Below are positions 1 through 11,639 of a stretch of 64,000 nucleotides of DNA, piece after piece (within the stretch, counting starts at the first letter, position 1; every line of letters begins with the position of its first letter). Below the pieces are notes generated by a model. The model saw only the letters and a program-made list of their open reading frames with translations. It had not been told where the DNA came from and did not search any database. The stretch is from Hymenopellis radicata (Eukaryota > Basidiomycota > Agaricomycetes > Agaricales > Physalacriaceae), in the NCBI GenBank assembly GCA_015501595.1, contig JADNRX010000080.1, positions 62,001 through 126,000 on the forward strand. Reading direction: 5' to 3'. The translations under genes and the position numbers were made by a program.

Positions 1-1228
1 ACAACTAAAGTCACATCCACAATAAACACTTACGGCGACATCGTCGCACCCGGATACATGGAACCTGGAGCCAAAGAGGGCATCTGTGGGACGGGTGGCA
101 CTAGCGACGCAGCTGAAGCATGATGGGCTTGTCCACCATATTGGGGTCGTTGACTGTAAGGATAGACGCGAAGGTTATAACTAAAGTCACAGCAACAATA
201 AACACTTACGGCGACGTCGTGGTACCTGGGTACATGGAACCTGGAGCCAAAGAGGGCATCTGTGGGACGGGCGGCACCAACGACGCAGCTGAAGGGTGAT
301 GTCCTTGCCCGCCATATTGGGGTTGTTGACTGTAAGGATACGACGCGCTCGGTGGCACGAGGGATGTATTCGAGCCTTGAAACACACTGCGGAGGCTACG
401 GGGGCGCGGTTGTTGGGCAGAAGGATACGCTCCGTCATCGTGACTATGATATTACCCGATGTCAATATGCTCGTTTTTAATGTAGAACCAAGGAGAGGAC
501 ATACACTCTTGTGAAGTGGGCACTATCCTTGTTTACCGACTTGGTGCTGGGGTTCGGGTGTCGGCTATACAACGAGGGCGGTGGCTGAGGCGCCAGGGAG
601 TCATACGAGCCTCGGTTCCCCGAGTTGAACTGGACGGACTGGACCGAAGAGGTGTTGCTGCTGCCACCGCTTCCGCTGCCATAACTGGTACGAGTAGCGG
701 AGGAGTCCACAGACGGTCTTCCGAAGGACATGTCCGGACCGTCTCAAGATGGCGCAATTCAGCATCTTGAACGCGACCGGCCTCCAGTTCCGCTTGAGCT
801 ACAGCCCTTCTCCTTTGATCGGATGCTCTCTACAACGAAGAAAGTGAATATATTATGACACTCTGAAAGAGAAACTGTACAGACGATGTATGAGTTCTGC
901 AGAGCGCGGAGGTCACTTTGAGCAGTTGCTAGGGATGTGCGCGAAAAGCTGCTAGAAATGCGGTTCAAGAGGAGGGAAGTGGAGTTGAGGACATTCATTC
1001 TGTTTGTGCCGTCGACATCGATTTGTGTCCCGATAGAAGCTGCAATTCTGTGGACCCCATTTAGTCGAGAATAAGACGTGGAAGAGGAACGTACTGCTTT
1101 AAGTCATCCATGTGCCTCTGTTTTACTGTAGGTTGAAGAAATTTATCGTTCTTGATGTCGTTCGCCAATGCCGATAATGACGCCTTCAGAGTCCTTCTGA
1201 GCTCGCTGGACGAAGGTGGTTGCGCCAT
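1..1228 (-). CDS. Uncharacterised protein with Gln/Pro/Tyr-rich C-terminal part (partial, runs off the left edge)
   Basis: I do not recognise the family. The start is the ATG at 1228; exon 1 (1228-1095) encodes a short helical segment with the motif LRRTLKASLSAL, and the same segment (LRRTLRASLAAL) begins the gene at 14332, so the two are paralogues. A donor GTACGT follows and the next exon reads through IGTQIDVDGTNRMNVLNST. Later exons (about 731-505 and 445 to the edge) are Ser/Gly-rich, then rich in Q, P, Y and G (YPYSQQPQYGG, HHPSAASLVPPVPQMPSLAP). The connection between about 960 and 731 is unclear: one frame gives a charged, probably coiled segment, another the Ser/Gly-rich stretch, so an intron or a lost base lies there. 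It is divergent from the kinase at 1515, with about 290 bp between the starts. No function is inferred. Confidence 0.55.
3..341 (-). repeat. Tandem exon-plus-intron duplication, period 176 bp
   Basis: Bases 3-178 and 179 to about 341 are two direct copies. Each carries, on the minus strand, an exon encoding PQMPSLAPGSMYPG and ending in the donor GTAAGTGTTTATTGT. The exon ends in phase 2 and joins in frame to the next copy, so the protein gains one repeat of about 43 residues. The second copy differs at scattered positions. Confidence 0.85.
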
Positions 1229-1514
1229 GGCTGGAGGATTCTGGCAGTAAGAGGGACCAGTAAGCTGTAGTGTATGGACGTCCCACAATGGCGACGAGGT
1301 GGGGTTTGGCCATCCTTTTAACGCGATATGAATCGAACCAAACCGAGCTTTTGCGGTAATTTAGTCTCCAGAAGGACCATCATAGTGGTCAAAGGACAAC
1401 CCTGAGATCGCGAACTGCCACTGCCTGCCTAGGAGTAAATACATCCATGGAGATATCACCAAGTCATGATGTTTGTATACATTTGTCATTTCAGAGGCCC
1501 TTCCTTCTTCCACC

Positions 1515-2767
1515 ATGGACCCTCGAAAATTGAGAGACCGAGATCACGATGAGGTGTTTTGGGTGTCCCATTACCGCTTCCTTGTGCAACGCGGATATGC
1601 ACTTCCATCGCGCTATCATCCTGACTGGGTACCAATGCGCTTGAAACACAGATGGCGCGCGAAGACTACTCACCTGTGGTTTGGCGCCTTTGAAGACGAA
1701 GCCGTACCGCATGTAGGTATTCTCCGTCGTCCTCAATATCAGCTGACATTGTTTTAGTTTCTATGGGTGCGCGAGGCAGTTCGAACATCTGATGGACAAA
1801 GAGTAGTCATTAAATGCACCACAATATCTGAGTGGTCAGCATTGGAATATCTCACCGCACCAGAACGTGTAAATCATCCAGAAAACCACACAGTGCCTGT
1901 TCTCGACTCGTTTCCGGTACCGGGGGATGCGGATGGGCGACTATTTGTCGTCATGTTCTTCCTTCGAGAGTTTGATAATCCGCCATTTCATTGTCGAAAA
2001 GAATTTGTGCATGCATGTTCACAAATCGTCGAGGTACTTCATATCTTGCAAGTTTAGGCTACCACTGACGCCATCATGAAGGGCTTCCAATTCATGCATG
2101 ATCAAAACGTCGCTCACGGGTGCGCTACTTTCGCTTCATTTGCAGCACTTGGAATTCATTGATGCTTAGGGACTCCTGTACTAAAAACTTTGTCATGGAT
2201 TCTCGTGAGGTCTGTCCCAAAGGTTACCTTTTTGCTCGACCGAACACTGTGGATGGTAAAGCTCGCGTTCCCTACATTCATCGTTGCAGAGTTCCTTCTC
2301 CTGTTCGATATTATATCATCGATTTCGAAAGCTCGTTGCATTATCCGGCAGGAAAACCTACAGCTCGGACCGAAGGGGCTCGCTGTCAAGTCAAGACGTC
2401 GCCAGAATGGAATAGTGATGCACCATATAACCCTTTTCCGCTTGACGTGTACAACGTCGGCGCCTCGTTTCTGGACCTCTGTCAGGCAAGTCGGTAAACA
2501 CGTGACGACGCGACTATTGATATCTAGCCTCAGGATTATGATTACGTCGGGCTAGAAGAGTTCATACCTATCTTTCGTGCTATGATGGCCTCAGACCCGT
2601 CAGTTCGGCCTACCTTTAGCGAAGTCCGCCACCGTCTGGATTGCCTCATTGCAACCAAGGACGACGTCTGGCTCGACGAGTGTATATGGCCTGCATTTGT
2701 CCAACAACCATCCCCTCGGCGCATTTGGGAAAAGTACCCACGGACTCTTATGCTATCGATCTGCTGA
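1515..2767 (+). CDS. Protein kinase-like protein, copy 1 (353 aa)
   Basis: Proposed exons are 1515-1712, 1758-2033, 2082-2119, 2170-2485 and 2534-2767; the introns are 45-50 nt. Kinase landmarks in order: beta-3 lysine in QRVVIK (about K85), catalytic loop HGDSCTKN (170-177; an HRD-type loop with G for R), metal-binding motif DFE instead of DFG (222-224), SPEW in place of APE, LDVYNVG in the F-helix, and RPTF near the C-terminus. A 40-residue insert separates the catalytic loop from DFE. An in-frame TAG at 2055 lies inside intron 2 and is not a nonsense mutation. Intron 4 has a GC donor (CAG|GCAAGT). The HGD loop keeps the catalytic Asp, Lys and Asn, so activity is possible, although DFE is unusual. 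Nearly identical to the inverted copy at 10287-11546 (about ten residue differences and a two-residue indel by eye). Confidence 0.8.
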
Positions 2768-3236
2768 CGAGTCTCTCATCTTATTCTCTTACTTATTACT
2801 GCTTTCGTGTTTGCTCTCTGTTAGCTATGAAACCCAATCACATCCCCATTGTACTTACCTGCTGCTGTTACGGGGATCTAGAAGTTTTGATTTAACAGCT
2901 CTCGCCGTCTATGCGACAGCGAGCTTCTTCTTGTCTGCATTCGGAACATGACTCGTTGACGGCGCCTCTGGAGTCTGAGACAGGGACGCCAAGGGGGGCA
3001 TAGACGCCACACTGTCGCGTCCCTATAGGAGATCTCCTTCTACGATTCTAGCCGTACAGAGTGGGGAAAAAGGTTGAATTATTTAGAGCGTACCGTCTTC
3101 AGTTGGAAGTCCTTATAGCAATAGGTATTTGAAAGTCTCACGCCGCCATGATTCCGGAGATACTTGTCAATCCTCAAGAAGGCGCACTAGACAATACCCT
3201 TGAAAAATGAGGCACCCACTTTCGAAAATATGAAGA

Positions 3237-3650
3237 GTGGCATCCATTGTTCTCATCTCCTTCGAGGTTGCTTGCTATGTGCTTCATCAGTATCGATTGT
3301 TCCTCGAAATCAAACCGCAGCGCTTCGGGCGCAAATCACATACCTGCCTCGATACAAACACATGTTGTGATGGCCAACTGGTTCACTTAACAGCTATATA
3401 CGTTCTGGGCAAGCGGGTCTTGTTCTACTCGAGGCGACCGTGTTCTCGGGATTTTCCCCTTTGTGAGGATTTTTTCGCTGCCGAGGTATGACTGGAAACT
3501 TCAGATCTCATCGTAGAACCACAATGGGAAATTCGATAAACGCCACACGAAAATTCAAGGGAGGGCAGAACGCGTGGCATAATTCATCAACGCGGCAGAG
3601 CGTAAGTCTGTTAATCCGCTCCTCACGCAGACCCCCGTTGACGACGAATG
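3237..3650 (+). repeat. About 400-bp dispersed repeat, copy A
   Basis: The stretch from about 3237 to 3650 recurs in reverse orientation at 9430-9870 and 11640-12080. Shared landmarks are TGTGATGGCCAACTGG, a TATATACGTTCTGGG block and GATAAACGCCACACGAAA. The copies differ by indels that break any reading frame, so I read this as a non-coding element rather than a gene. It lies between kinase 1 and the oxygenase gene and ends about 110 bp before the oxygenase start, so it may supply promoter sequence. Confidence 0.75.
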
Positions 3651-3760
3651 TGAGGCTGGCGTTCTTCCCCACTTACTTATACCATCACCACGCGCAATGC
3701 ATATTTACCAGTCCTGTATTCCTCTCTTTACCTAACATCTTGATCCCAACTGACTGCACG

Positions 3761-4512
3761 ATGCCGACTGCCCCTATGATCGACTTTTCAACAACCGACC
3801 TCGCGTCCTCGTATTCCGGCTTCGACGCCAAAATCATCAATAACGTATTGACGGAAGAAGAGTGCAAGGCGCTCGTTGACCTAGCCGCCTCGACCACAGG
3901 AGGATGGAAACCGGCTGCACTCCCCGCAGAGACAGCGGACAGCGTTCACTCCAACTTCCGTCACAGTGAAAGGATTGTCCGTGAAGATGAAGAGGTTGCC
4001 TCGATGCTATACCAGCGATTACGGCCATTTGTAGAGGAAGAAATTGGCGTCATACAGCCGAAGGGTAGATGGTGTGGCATCACTGGAAAGGTTGGACGAA
4101 AGCAGGGACCGACATGGACATTGTCGAGGTAGGACACATATTCCAGAATCTGGGGGCATTTCTAATCCTCCAACCCAGCGTCAATCCGCATTTGAGATTC
4201 CTTCGTTACGGTCCCGGCCACTTTTTCAAGCAACACTGCGATGGTCTAAACGAGTATGACGGCATGAAGTCCTTTGTAACATTGCATCTGTATCTTACAG
4301 ACCGCGATTCCCTTCCATTGCAGGGGGCGGGCCTGGCAGGAGGATGTACACGTTTCTGGACTCCTGACAAAAGACACTTCTTGGACGTTGAACCCAAGGT
4401 CGGGCGCGTCCTTGTATTCCAACAGCGGATGCTCGTCCATAGCGGGGAAGAGGTGATGGAAGGAGTCAAGTATACGATGAGAAGCGACTTCATGTTCCAA
4501 TCCTCCGAGTAG
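3761..4512 (+). CDS. 2-oxoglutarate/Fe(II)-dependent oxygenase, prolyl-4-hydroxylase-like (233 aa)
   Basis: Exons are 3761-4128 and 4179-4512, with one 50-nt intron (GTAGGA...CCCAG). The C-terminal half has the double-stranded beta-helix signature of this superfamily: LRFLRYGPGHFFKQHCDG with the HxD iron ligands H142 and D144, distal histidine H210 in MLVHSGEE, and R224 in KYTMRSD to hold the 2-oxoglutarate carboxylate. There is no signal peptide, so a cytosolic or nuclear enzyme is likely; the substrate cannot be told. Family members hydroxylate proteins or small molecules using O2. The ATG follows a pyrimidine-rich leader. A decayed paralogue lies at 30101-30799, and both copies are followed by remnants of the same convergent gene. 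The reading frame is intact here. Confidence 0.85.
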
Positions 4513-4689
4513 GTTGAATACTACGTCGATGATACCCTTATCATGATAAGCGCACGTTAGACAGAATTGAATTGTGATGCAGTCATTGGACGCGAGAAAC
4601 GGTGAATATCGGCCTGTCTTTCGAACCAATAAGTGTCTATATGTGGCGCATCATTTTAGCATACACGTACCATATGATTTGTGCGCCAA

Positions 4690-4770
4690 AATAATGTCGC
4701 CAACCGACTTCATGTCTGTTCTCCATCATGGGCTCGACAAAGCCGTGATAGTATCTGAATGACTTACATC
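4690..4770 (-). pseudogene. C-terminal remnant of a conserved uncharacterised gene
   Basis: On the minus strand this stretch reads HGFVEPMMENRHEVGWRH, matching the C-terminus of the longer relic at 30993-31583 (FRGFVEPMMENGHEVGWRH). The stop codon after WRH has become TAT and the upstream part is missing. It lies just downstream of, and convergent with, the oxygenase gene, as does the relic at 31 kb, so gene and relic were duplicated together. Confidence 0.6.
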
Positions 4771-5139
4771 GAGTCTCTTCAGGCATGCGATCTTGATCTT
4801 CTCTTTCATCCCGCAAAAGTCGTGTCCTCTCGTTAGTACGTAGGCCGGGATTGGGAAATTTTACGCCACGAAGATTCATGAACGAACCTTCTAAGGATGC
4901 CCTACTATTCGAGACTTGCGTCGCGTGAACGCTGGGCAATCAAGTGAGATGTCCAAACTTTCAAGTTCACGCCTCTCAAATGTTCGTGCCAGACTGCGTA
5001 CGGAAGCACCTAAACTGTAGGTAAGATTTGTGCATTTGGGACGTAACATCTTGGCCTGGGATATCAATGTTCTCGTCGTGCTTCAAAATGCTTTCGGCTT
5101 GCTTGTAACACAGGTAAAGCCAAGTCTATTGCCTTTGTT

Positions 5140-5420
5140 CTAGTGCGCGGCGTGCGCCTTCTCCTTTGCGATCTGCGCGGCGTACGGGTTTTTAGGGTCC
5201 GTAGCGTATTGGGGAGCTAGTCCAACATTGTCAATATATATTCCAAAACGGAGCCTAAACACGCACAGCGGACAGCCATGTCCTGAATAGCCGAAACACC
5301 GTAGATGGTGATAACTCCCGCCACCATGAAGGGCCACAAGGGCTTGAAGACCTGTTCGTTGACATGGTCAGTTCCGGGTCCGTGCGAGCATTTTACGGGC
5401 AACTTGCGGGTGTGGGCCAT
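5140..5420 (-). CDS. ATP18: Mitochondrial F1Fo-ATP synthase subunit J/i, Atp18 (61 aa)
   Basis: Exons (minus strand) are 5420-5397, 5351-5267 and 5216-5140; the introns are 45 and 50 nt. The spliced product opens MAHTRKLPVFKPLWPF, has one membrane segment (WPFMVAGVITIYGVSAIQ), and ends DPKNPYAAQIAKE followed by a short Ala/His tail. The (L)PVxKxxWPF opening and DPxNP motif match the fungal Atp18 family, a small subunit of the Fo stator in the inner mitochondrial membrane, and a length near 60 residues is usual. Both introns are needed to build the motif-containing protein, which supports the model. It is divergent from VPS11 with about 250 bp between start codons, so a shared promoter region is likely. 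Confidence 0.88.
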
Positions 5421-5672
5421 TTGCGAAGTCCAAGGAAGGCCATTGTCTGGAATATATGCGTTAATTGGGGTGCAGATGAGTAAAAAGAAGGGCGCACTGG
5501 GATGATGAGAGTCGGTGCTGGGTAGACTCGGAAAGGACCGCTCGACGCTGTTGGCACGTGTGGGAACTTTGGCGGAACCCTAACCTTAGGTCGCCTTACA
5601 CCTTGACTTCCGCCGCCCGCGTCGTGAATGTATCCTGTCCATGCTACTTAGCACCCAAGAATTAACTGGACC
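5421..5672. promoter_or_regulatory. Bidirectional promoter region between ATP18 and VPS11
   Basis: These 252 bp separate the divergent start codons of ATP18 and VPS11. I see no convincing TATA box. The interval must hold the 5' regions of both housekeeping genes; control elements cannot be assigned from sequence alone. Confidence 0.5.
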
Positions 5673-8600
5673 ATGAGCACTGGAGTATCGGCACCTGGAG
5701 TCAGGACATCACAGCCTTTCCCAAGTTTGAAACTGATCCGAGTTACAGTTCAGGTCCTTGACCTTTTTCGAGGAACAGGTTATCAAGGACGTGCACGATC
5801 TCGAGAGCACTCCAGATATCTTCAAGGCGCGCAAAGCAAACCATGCTGGGCTGGAATATATCCTCACCTTACTCGTAGGCTACACCGGAAATATCGACTA
5901 TTGCGACATGCTCTTCTGGTGTACTCGTTGCGGACATTCATGGCAGCATACACCTCCTCAACAAGGACTTTGAATCCATAAACAGCTGGGTGGCCCATGT
6001 CGGAGGCCGGGTCACACATATGGCGGAACGACGGCGCGTTCTAGTGACGCTTGGCGTATGTATCACTCATATTCAGTGTAGATGAAGGAGTAACATTCAA
6101 ACAGGAAGAAGACGCGGTCAGCTCGCCGTTACTCAAGATATGGGACCTGGAATCATCCGACAAGCGAACAGGCGCGCCTCGCCTTCTGCGTTCTGCAAAA
6201 GTGCAGCTCGGCAACCGACCACATCCCATTTCCACCCTTGCCCTGTCTGCCAACCTCTCTTACCTTGCTATCGGTCTAGGAGACGGTACCGTCCTTCTAT
6301 ACCGACATCTCGACCAATCCCTCGCATCCTCCTCATCCCTGACTTCCCTACCTAAACCCCGCACAGTACACGAATCACCTACCGAGCCTATAACAGGTCT
6401 CGGGTTCCGCGAAGTCACCGAAGACAGTCCCCACGTCTTTCTCTTTATCCTTACCGTAAACCATGTCCTCTCTTACCAGACGTCTGGCCGAGGCGCCGCC
6501 TCCGCCACGGTTATAGACGAAATCGGCGCGGGTCTCGGCTGCGCAACTATGGATCACCACGCAAAAGATCTCATCGTCGCCCGGGACGAAGCTATATACG
6601 CGTGTAGCCCCGAGGGTCGCGGGACGTGCTGGGCGGTCGAAGGCCACAAGTCGGCTATCCATACACACCAGAACTATTTGATCATCGTGTCGCCTCCCAT
6701 TATCCCTACAGGAAGCCATCCCTCTGCGACTGTCCGCCATTTTTCAAATGTGGCGCACAATGCTGGGGATATGGATGCGTCGAAGGTGACGGTATTCGAC
6801 CCGGACAATAAGATTACTGCGTATTCTGCCATGTTCAGCCAAGGCGCGCGACAGGTCATTTCGGCTTGGGGGAATATATATGTTCTCACTAATGATGGCG
6901 TGGTATGTGCTCCATTGTTTTACTTTCCTCTCCATCGTGCTCACTTTTCTTCAGCTTAAAGCTCTCATCGAGAAACCGACATCCGTGAAGCTTGACATGC
7001 TCTACAGCCGGTCGTTACTTCCGTTAGCTCTCAACTTGGCTAAAACACAGGGGCTCGATGAGGCCAGCGTTGCTGACATTCACCAACATTACGGCAATCA
7101 GCTCTACGCTAAAGGTGATTATGATGCTGCTATGCAGCAATTTGTGCAGACCATTGGCCATCTACAGCCAAGTTATGTGATTCGAAAGGTGTGCAGACAA
7201 TTATTTTGTACATGTATGCGCACTGATGAACGTTCTTCTCTAGTTCCTCGACGCACAACGGATACACAACCTCGTTACCTATCTTCAGGAACTGCACTCA
7301 CTTGGTCTAGCTAACGCCGATCATACAACGCTCTTATTAAACACGTACACCAAGCTGAAAGACGTGTCACGTCTAGACAGTTTCATAAAGACCGAATCCC
7401 GGCGGAACTCTTTAAATTCGGATGAGTTGCCTTTCGATTTGGACACAGCGATCAGAGTGTGTCGCCAGGCGGGGTACTTTGAGCATGCGTCATACCTTGC
7501 GAAGAAATATGAGCGGCACGAAGACTATTTGCGCATACAGATCGAGGATGCCGAGAATTATAAGGATGCCTTGTCATATCTTCGTAAATTGGGACCCGAT
7601 GCGGTACGCCTTGTCGTCTCCTTTTGCATAGATTGCCTCACCTATTTCTCTAAAGACAGAGAGCAATCTCGCTCGTTATGGACGCGCGATGCTTGCAAAT
7701 CTTCCAGTCGAAACGACCCAACTGCTCATCGATCTATGTACCATGTCAGCTAGCGGTACGCTCGCACCAGAGCCTGAAGATGTGCCTCCAGCTGTCGCTC
7801 GCGCGAACACCGCCGGTCCTTCTTACCTCTCATACCTAGCTTTGAACAGAAACTCTATTGTTGCGGAGATTCCCATCCCACCCTCTCCATCCATCAAGAC
7901 CGTCAAGATGAATGACCCTGTATCTCGCAGAGGTTCGTTACACGAAGGCTCCCGACCGCCCACCCTCCCCCCGCTCTTCCGCCTCCGCCTAAACCCGTCA
8001 AACGTCTGTCGCCGCGTCTGTACTTTGCCCACTTTGTTGATCACATGGACCAATTCGTGTTGTTCCTCGAGACGGTGGCGAGGCGGCGGTGGGGCCAGAC
8101 CGTGAACGTTGATCCCGGCTCGCCCTTCGAGCCTCCGCTGGAGCCACCTGCGGACGTTCAAGCTGACCGGGAGGACCAGGTCGCGGTATGGAATACACTG
8201 TTGGAGTTGTATCTGACTCTGGGAGATGATGATGCGGAGGCGAGGAAGAACCGGGAGAAGGGGATGAGAGTGCTTCAGAGTTCGACGATCCCCTACGACC
8301 CGACGCATGCCCTGATATTGTGCGCTACGAGAGGCTATACGGAGGGCCTGGTTCTATTATGGGAACACATGGGCATGTACGAGGATGTGCTCCGGTTCTG
8401 GATGGACAAGGATAAAGAGGGGGACCGCGAGGCGTCGGCGGAGGTGGTGCGGCAGCTGAAGGCGTACGGGCGCGCGCATCCGCATTTGTACCCGTTGGTG
8501 TTGCGGTTCTTGACGTCGTCGGGGGAGCTGCTGGGGCGGCATCAGCAGGATGTGAGGGATGTGCTGGAGCATATTAATAGGGAGAGCATTATGCCGCCGT

Positions 8601-9191
8601 TGGGGGTGATACAGGTGCTGAGTCGGAACGGGGTGGCTAGTGTGGGGCTGGTGAAGGAGTGGATGATGACGCGGATCAAGGAGGCGCGGGATGAGATTCA
8701 GGCTGTGAGTTGGAGGTTTTTGTTTTTGTGTGTTGTATTGACGATGGTGTTTTTTAGGACCAGGAATGGACGGCTTCGTATAGGATGGAGACGGCGGCGA
8801 AGCTGCGGCAGGTCGAGGATCTGTCGGATCCCGAGCACCCGCGGGTGTTCCATGTTACGCGGTGCACGTCGTGTGGCGGGCAGCTTGATCTCCCGAGTGT
8901 GCACTTTATGTGTAATCACAGTTATCATCAACGGTGCGGGTTCTTTCTCTCTCTATAATAATCGTACTCATGCGTTAATCTGGAAGATGCCTGCCGGACA
9001 ACGAGACGGAGTGTCCGAATTGTGCGCGCGAGTATGGGATGATTCGGGAGATTAGGCGGAATAATGAGCGGTTGGCGGATCAGCATGATGTGTTTTTGGA
9101 GGAGGTGAGGGATGATGGGTTCAAGGCTGTTGCGGAGGGGTTCGGTCGGGGTGCGTTGAATTGGGCGAGGGTGGAGGAGGTTTCTGGTTGA
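5673..9191 (+). CDS. VPS11: Vacuolar protein sorting protein 11 (HOPS/CORVET core subunit)
   Basis: Vps11 is a shared core subunit of the CORVET and HOPS tethering complexes on endosomes and vacuole. Likely exons: 5673-5684, 5749-5826, 5879-6055, 6105-6902, 6955-7198, 7244-7603, 7656-8704, 8758-8933, 8995-9191. Diagnostic stretches are TFFEEQVIKDVHDLE near the N-terminus, a beta-propeller part (GSIHLLNKDF, SPLLKIWDLE, DGTVLLYRHLDQ), an alpha-solenoid with a clathrin-repeat-like part (YAKGDYDAAMQQFVQTIGHL, RYGRAMLANLPVETTQLL), and a C-terminal RING-H2 finger (CTSCGG...CNHSYHQRCLP...CPNC). Intron 2 appears to use a GC donor. The frame changes inside a Pro-rich linker at a C6 run (7967-7972), where one more C would restore the conserved frame. 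The N-terminal exon is the least certain. The RING makes the identification firm. Confidence 0.9.
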
Positions 9192-9231
9192 TCTTTGTTT
9201 TAGCGAGATAAGTATACTATCTGACTCACGG

Positions 9232-9330
9232 TGGGGGTACACTTTCTCAGGTGAGGCTGAAGTGACAGAGGTAGGAGGTTTTGCTGCAAGTAAAAGGAGA
9301 GTGTGGCGTCTGAAATTGCCACCTCCGCCG
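9232..9330. repeat. Short repeat shared with 12222-12300
   Basis: About 80 bp just after the VPS11 stop (CTCAGGTGAGG..., GTAGGAGGTTT, CAAGTAAA, AGTGTGGCGTCT) recurs in the same orientation at 12222-12300 with several substitutions. It marks a duplicated flank associated with the kinase region. Confidence 0.6.
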
Positions 9331-9429
9331 CTCTCAACACGACATCAAAAGCTGCTTGAATACACAGGCGTTAAGTCTTATTTCTGTTGCCAACATCGAC
9401 CAGTAAAAAGTGTACGACTCTGAATCTCG

Positions 9430-9900
9430 GAGCCTGGAGTCTCGACCTCGTTACTCCTCTCCGTGAGCGAGTGGGAATCAACGAGAGTCTGCGTGAGAAG
9501 CGGGTTAACCGACTTAGGCTCTGCGTTGATGAATTATGCCACACGTTCTGCCCCTCACTTGAATTTTTCGTGTGGCGTTTATCGAATGTCCCATTGCGAG
9601 ATCTGAAGTTTCCAGTCATACCTCGGGAACGAAAAATCTTCACAAAGGGGGAAAACCCGAGAACACACGGTAGAACAAGACCCGCTTTCCCAGAACGTAT
9701 ATAGCTGTTAAGTGAACCAGTTGGCCATCACAACACGCGTTTGTATCGCGGCAGGTATGTGATTTGGCGCCCACGGCTTGATTTCGGGGAACAATCGATA
9801 CTGATGAAGCACATAGCAAGCAACCTCGAAGGAGATAAGAACAATGGATGCTCTTCAAATTTTTGAAAGTGGATGCCTCGTTTTCAAGTATCTCCGGAAT
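9430..9900 (-). repeat. About 400-bp dispersed repeat, copy B
   Basis: Reverse-orientation copy of the element at 3237-3650. Together with the kinase gene beside it, this forms the second arm of the large inverted duplication. Short deletions against copy A (for example the loss of AGAACCACA near 9590) disrupt any shared frame. Confidence 0.75.
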
Positions 9901-10286
9901 CATGGGCAATTGCGCGGCGTGAGACCTTCAAATACCTGACTTCCAACTGAAGACGGTACGCTCTAAATTATTCAGCCTTTTCCCCACTCTGTACGGCTAG
10001 AATCGTAGAAGGAGATCTCCTATAGGGACGCGACGGTGTGGCGTCTAAGCAGGCCTTGGCGTCCCTGTCTCAGACTCCAGAGGCATCGCCGTCAACGAGT
10101 CATTTTCTGAATGCAGACAAGAAGAAGCTCGCTGTCGACATAGACTGCGAGAGCTGTTAAATCAAAACTTCTAGATCCCCGTAACAGCAGGAGGTACAAT
10201 GGGGATTATGTGATTCATAGGTAACAGAGAGCAAACACGAAAGCAGTAATAAGGAAGCGAATAAGATGAAGAAGACAAGAGACTCG

Positions 10287-11546
10287 TCAGCAGATCGATA
10301 GCATAAGAGTCCGTGGGTACTTTTCCCAAATGCGCCGAATAAGTGGGGATGGTTGTTGCACAAATGCAGGCCATATACACTCGTCGAGCCAGACGTCGTC
10401 CTTGGTTGCAATGAGGGAATCCAGACGGTGGCGGACTTCGCTAAAGGTAGGCCGAACTGACGGGTCTGAGGCCATCATAGCACGGAAGATAGGTATGAAC
10501 TCTTCTAGCCCGACGTAATCATAATCCTGAGGCTAGATATCAATAGTCGCGTCGTCAACGTGTTTACCGACTTGCCTGACAGAGGTCCAGAAACGAGGCG
10601 CCGACGTTGTACGCGTCAAGCGGAAAAGGGTTATATGGTGCATCACTATTCCATTCTGGCGACGTCTTGACTTGACAGCGAGCCCCTTCGGTCCGAGCTG
10701 TAGGTTTTCCTACTGGATAATGCAACGAGCTTTCGAAATCGATGATATAATATCGAACAGGAGAAGGAACTCTGCAACGATGAACGTAGGGAACGCGAGC
10801 TTTACCATCCACAGTGTTCGGTCGAGCAAAAAGGTAACCGTTGGGACAGACCTCACGAGAATCCATGACAAAGTTTTTAGTACAGGAGTCCCTAAGCATC
10901 AATGAATTCCAAGTGCTGCAAATGAAGCGAAAGTAGCGCACCCGTGAGCGACGTTTTGATCATGCATGAATTGGAAGCCCTTTATGATGGCGTCAGTGGT
11001 AGCCTGAACTTGCAAGATATGAAGTACCTCGACGATTTGTGAACATGCATGCACAAATTCTTTTCGACAATGAAATGGCGGATTATCAAACTCTCGAAGG
11101 AAGAGCATGACGACAAATAGTCGCCCGTCCGCATCCCCCGGTACAGGAAACGAGTCGAGAACAGGCACTGTGTGGTTTTCTGGATGATTTACACGTTCTG
11201 GTGCGGTGAGATACTCCAATGCTGACCACTCAGATATTGTGGTGCATTTAATGACTACTCTTTGTCCATCAGACGTTCGAATTGCCTCGCGCACCCATAG
11301 AAACTAAAACAATGTCAGCAGATATTGAGGACGACGGAGAATACCTACATGCGGTACGGCTTCGTCTTCAAAGGCGCCAAACCACAGGTGAGCAGTCTTC
11401 GCGCGCCATCTGTGTTTCAAGCGCATTGGTACCCAGTCAGGATGATAGCGCGATGGAAGTGCGTATCCGCGTTGCACAAGGAAGCGGTAATGGGAAACCC
11501 AAAACACCTCATCGTGATCTCGGTCTCTCAATTTTCGTGGGTCCAT
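10287..11546 (-). CDS. Protein kinase-like protein, copy 2 (inverted near-duplicate of copy 1)
   Basis: The start is the ATG at 11546 and the stop is at 10287-10289. The exon-intron layout equals copy 1, with the same five exons and the same GC-AG fourth intron. Motifs are retained: QRVVIK, HGDSCTKN, DFE, SPEW, DPSVRPTF. Differences from copy 1 include an added Leu-Ile before RRIWEKYP and scattered substitutions (for example REAI for REAV, MLFL for MFFL, NGYLF for KGYLF). All splice sites and the frame look intact, so it is probably functional if copy 1 is. The high identity, including introns and about 400 bp downstream, implies recent inverted duplication or gene conversion. Confidence 0.8.
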
Positions 11547-11639
11547 GGTGGAAGAAGGAAGGGCCTCTGAAATGACAAATGTATACAAACATTCCTTTTG
11601 TGATATCTCCAAAGTCAATGTTGTAGAACGGGTTGATTG

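Noticed and set aside
2055..2057. Premature TAG in kinase 1
   Set aside because: It lies inside a 48-nt intron (2034-2081) defined by comparison with copies 2 and 3; the spliced frame is open.
3488..3760. N-terminal extension of the oxygenase into the upstream repeat
   Set aside because: The frame is open by chance through the repeat; the decayed paralogue shares similarity only from near the ATG at 3761 and its short leader.
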